Below, piece after piece: positions 40,401 to 43,400 of a stretch of 64,000 nt of DNA. Within the stretch, counting starts at the first letter, position 1. Every line of letters begins with the position of its first letter. Source of the DNA: Ancistrus triradiatus (Eukaryota; Chordata; Actinopteri; Siluriformes; Loricariidae); assembly GCA_025084515.1 (NCBI GenBank), contig JAJAGP010002014.1, positions 1 to 64,000 of the forward strand, written 5' to 3'. The notes beneath the pieces were generated by a model that saw only the letters and a list, made by a program, of their open reading frames with translations, made no database searches and was not told the origin of the DNA. The translations under genes and the position numbers were made by a program.

Positions 40401-43400
40401 GCCTAAGGGAATTTGGCCTCTCCTCATATTTATGCCGGATGAATTCCTAAACACTCAGGTAACCGTGTACGTGTTGTTTTTGTGCATGCAGGTGTCCGGT
40501 GGGTCAGCTGGCTGTGGTGGATGAGCTCACAGGACTGGTGAGCTGTGCCACGTCCCCTTGTGGCCCCTCTACGTGCCGTAACGGGGGCACCTGCCTGGCC
40601 CATTCCACCAAGAGCTTCCAGTGCCGCTGTCCAGAGGGCTTCAGGGGCCAGTGGTGTGAGATCAGCCAGGTTAAAACGTTCCGCCTGGCTGCACTCAGCC
40701 CCAGCTCCATCCTCGCCATCAGCATGTGTCTGCTCGTCTTCTTCGGTAAGCATTCGGACTGGGCGTGACTGGATCAGACAGAGATCACCAACAGAATCAG
40801 CTAATTGGTGGATAAAAAGAAGATAGAATAGACTCTCACATGACTCTCTGCTCCTTATGTAGTGCCTTAAATACAGCTTAGAGCCAAATATCTCCCAAAT
40901 GTGCTTCTATTTTGCATTTTTCCCTAATTTTTTTTCATTATTTGAGTTGAAAGTTGAATCTATAAAAATAAAAAACCAATAAGTATTTGGTATGTTGCTC
41001 CCTTTAGTGTAGTGTCACCATGTAGTCCACAAGCATCCTGTGATGTTCGTGAATGCTCGGCTTTTCCTGTCTCCTGGTGCCCCCATAAATGCTTAGCAGT
41101 GTTGAGGTCAGGCTATCATAGAGAAAAGTCCATGACAGTCAGCACACCTTGATCTCCTTAGGTCTTCAAGCAGTTAAAAACATGGTAAAAGATGTATGAA
41201 TATACAGTAATGTGCCAAATCTTAAAAATATGGTATAATGACCATATATAACATTTTGCCAACGATTGAACCCAAAACTCGGATTCGTGGCTCCATAATC
41301 CTCTTTTTCACTGATCTTCATTCCAATATTTGTGGGCTTTAGCACATCTTAGCCTTTTCACCCTGTTCTATTTCCAAAAAAGTGGTTTCTTGGCTACTAC
41401 TCTTACAAAAAGACCATTCCTGATCAAGCTTCATCAGACTGCAGACTGGAGAGTCTTCGGACTCTAAATACTTGCCACAAATTTATTCTAATGGTGTCCT
41501 AAGACTTCTGCACAGTACTGTATATCTATATAGATAAATAAGCAGGTGCTCTCTGACGTGATGCTGCTCTTCTTTGTGTCTCTCCACACTTTCTTCGTCA
41601 TCCTCGTCCTCACTCTGATCTCTGTAGCCGTACTAGTGGCAGTGACCGTGTGGAACCAGAAAGGCAGTGAAAATAAGTTTAGGAAGCACGGAGTCTACCA
41701 CATTCCAGCCGAGAATGAGAGCTGGGAGGACGTCCGGGAGAACATCCTGAACTACAACGAGGAGGGAGGAGGAGAGCAGGACCAGGTATGACGATGCTCT
41801 GAGGCATTGACCTCGTTAGACCTGTTTTAGGAGGGCTATAGCCTCTCCAAAATGCTCCCCAGCGCCCCAAATTAAACGTGCATTATTACTTTAAATCGTC
41901 AATACTTTTTATTATTTATTCTCTCGGTCATTGTGACACTATGATCACGCAACCTGTTTCTATCGTCCGTTCCAAAACTTACAGTTAAACACAACTACAA
42001 TAGTTTTCTCAAGTCATTTGATGTGTTGTACAGTGGTGCTTGAAAGTTTGTGAACCCTTTAGAATTTTCTAGATTTCTGCATAAATATGACCTAAAACAT
42101 CATCAGATTTTCACACAAGTCCTAAAAGTAGATCAAGAGAACCCAGTTACACAAATGAGACAACAATATTATACTTGGTCATTTATTTATTGAGGAAAAT
42201 GATCCAATATTACATATTAGTGAGTGGCAAAAGTATGTGACCCTCTAGGATTAGCAGTTAATTTGAAGGTGAAATTAGAGTCAGGTGTTTTCAGTCAATG
42301 GGATGCCAATCAGGTGTGAGTGGGCACCCTATTTTATTTAAAGAACAGGGATCTATCAAAGTCTGATCTTCACAGCACGTTTGTGGAAGTGTATCATGGC
42401 ACGAACAAAGGAGATTTCTGAGGACCATCAGAAAAAAGAGGTGTTGATTGCTCATCAGGCTGGAAAAGGTTTACACAAAACCATCTCTAAAGAGTTTGGA
42501 CTCCACCAATCCACAGTCAGACAGATTGTGTACAAATGGAGGGGAAAATTCAAGACCACTGTTACCCTCCCCAGGAGTGGTCGTCCAACAAAGATCACTC
42601 CAAGAGCAAGGCGTGTAATAGTTGGTGAGGTTCACAAAGGACCCCCAGGGTAAACTTCTAAGCAACTGAAGGCCTCTCTCCACATTGGCTAATGTTAATG
42701 TTCATGAGTCCACCATCAGAAGAACACTGAACAAACAATGGTGTGCATGGCAAGGGCTGCAGGGAGAAAAGTCACTGCTCTCCAAAAAGAACATTGCTGC
42801 TCGTCTGCAGTTTGCTAAAGATCACGTGGACGAGCCAGAAGGCTATTGGAAGAAGTGTTTGTGGATGGATGAGACCAAAATAGGACTTTTTGGTTTAAAA
42901 AAAAAGCGTTATGTTTGGAGAAAGGAAAACACTGCATTCCAGCATAAGAACCTTATCCCATCTGTGGAAAACATGGTGGTGGTAGTATCATGGTTTGGGC
43001 CTTGTTTTGCTGCATCTGGGCAGGACGGCTTGCCATCACTGATGGAACAATGAATTTCTGAATGATATCAGATAAAATTCTATAGGAAAATGTCAGGACA
43101 ATCTGTCCATGAACTGAATCTAGAGAGAAGGTGGGTCATGCAGCAAGACAACGACCCTAAGCACACAAGTCCTTCTACCAAAAGAAATGGTTACAGAAGA
43201 ATAAGAATAAAGTTCATGTTTTGGAATGGCCAAGCCAAAGTCCTGACCTTAATTTTTTTGATCCAATGGAAATGTTGTGGAAGGACCTGAAGTGAGCAGC
43301 TAATGTGAGGAAACCCACCAACATCCCAGAGCTGAAAAAGCTGTTCTGTACGGAGGAATGGGCTAAAGTTCCTCCAAGCCGGTTGTGCAGGACTGATCAA

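Noticed and set aside
41546..41627. Extra coding sequence (MLSDVMLLFF to LISVA) before exon 20
   Set aside because: It is in frame, but it looks like the pyrimidine-rich acceptor region. Joining exon 19 at 41628 gives a single helix of normal length, whereas including it would make an over-long hydrophobic stretch and the phase from exon 19 would not fit.
42396..43300. Possible active Tc1-like transposase in copy A5
   Set aside because: Start region and DDE-core phrases are present but fall in several frames with stops. No copy in the window has an intact gene.
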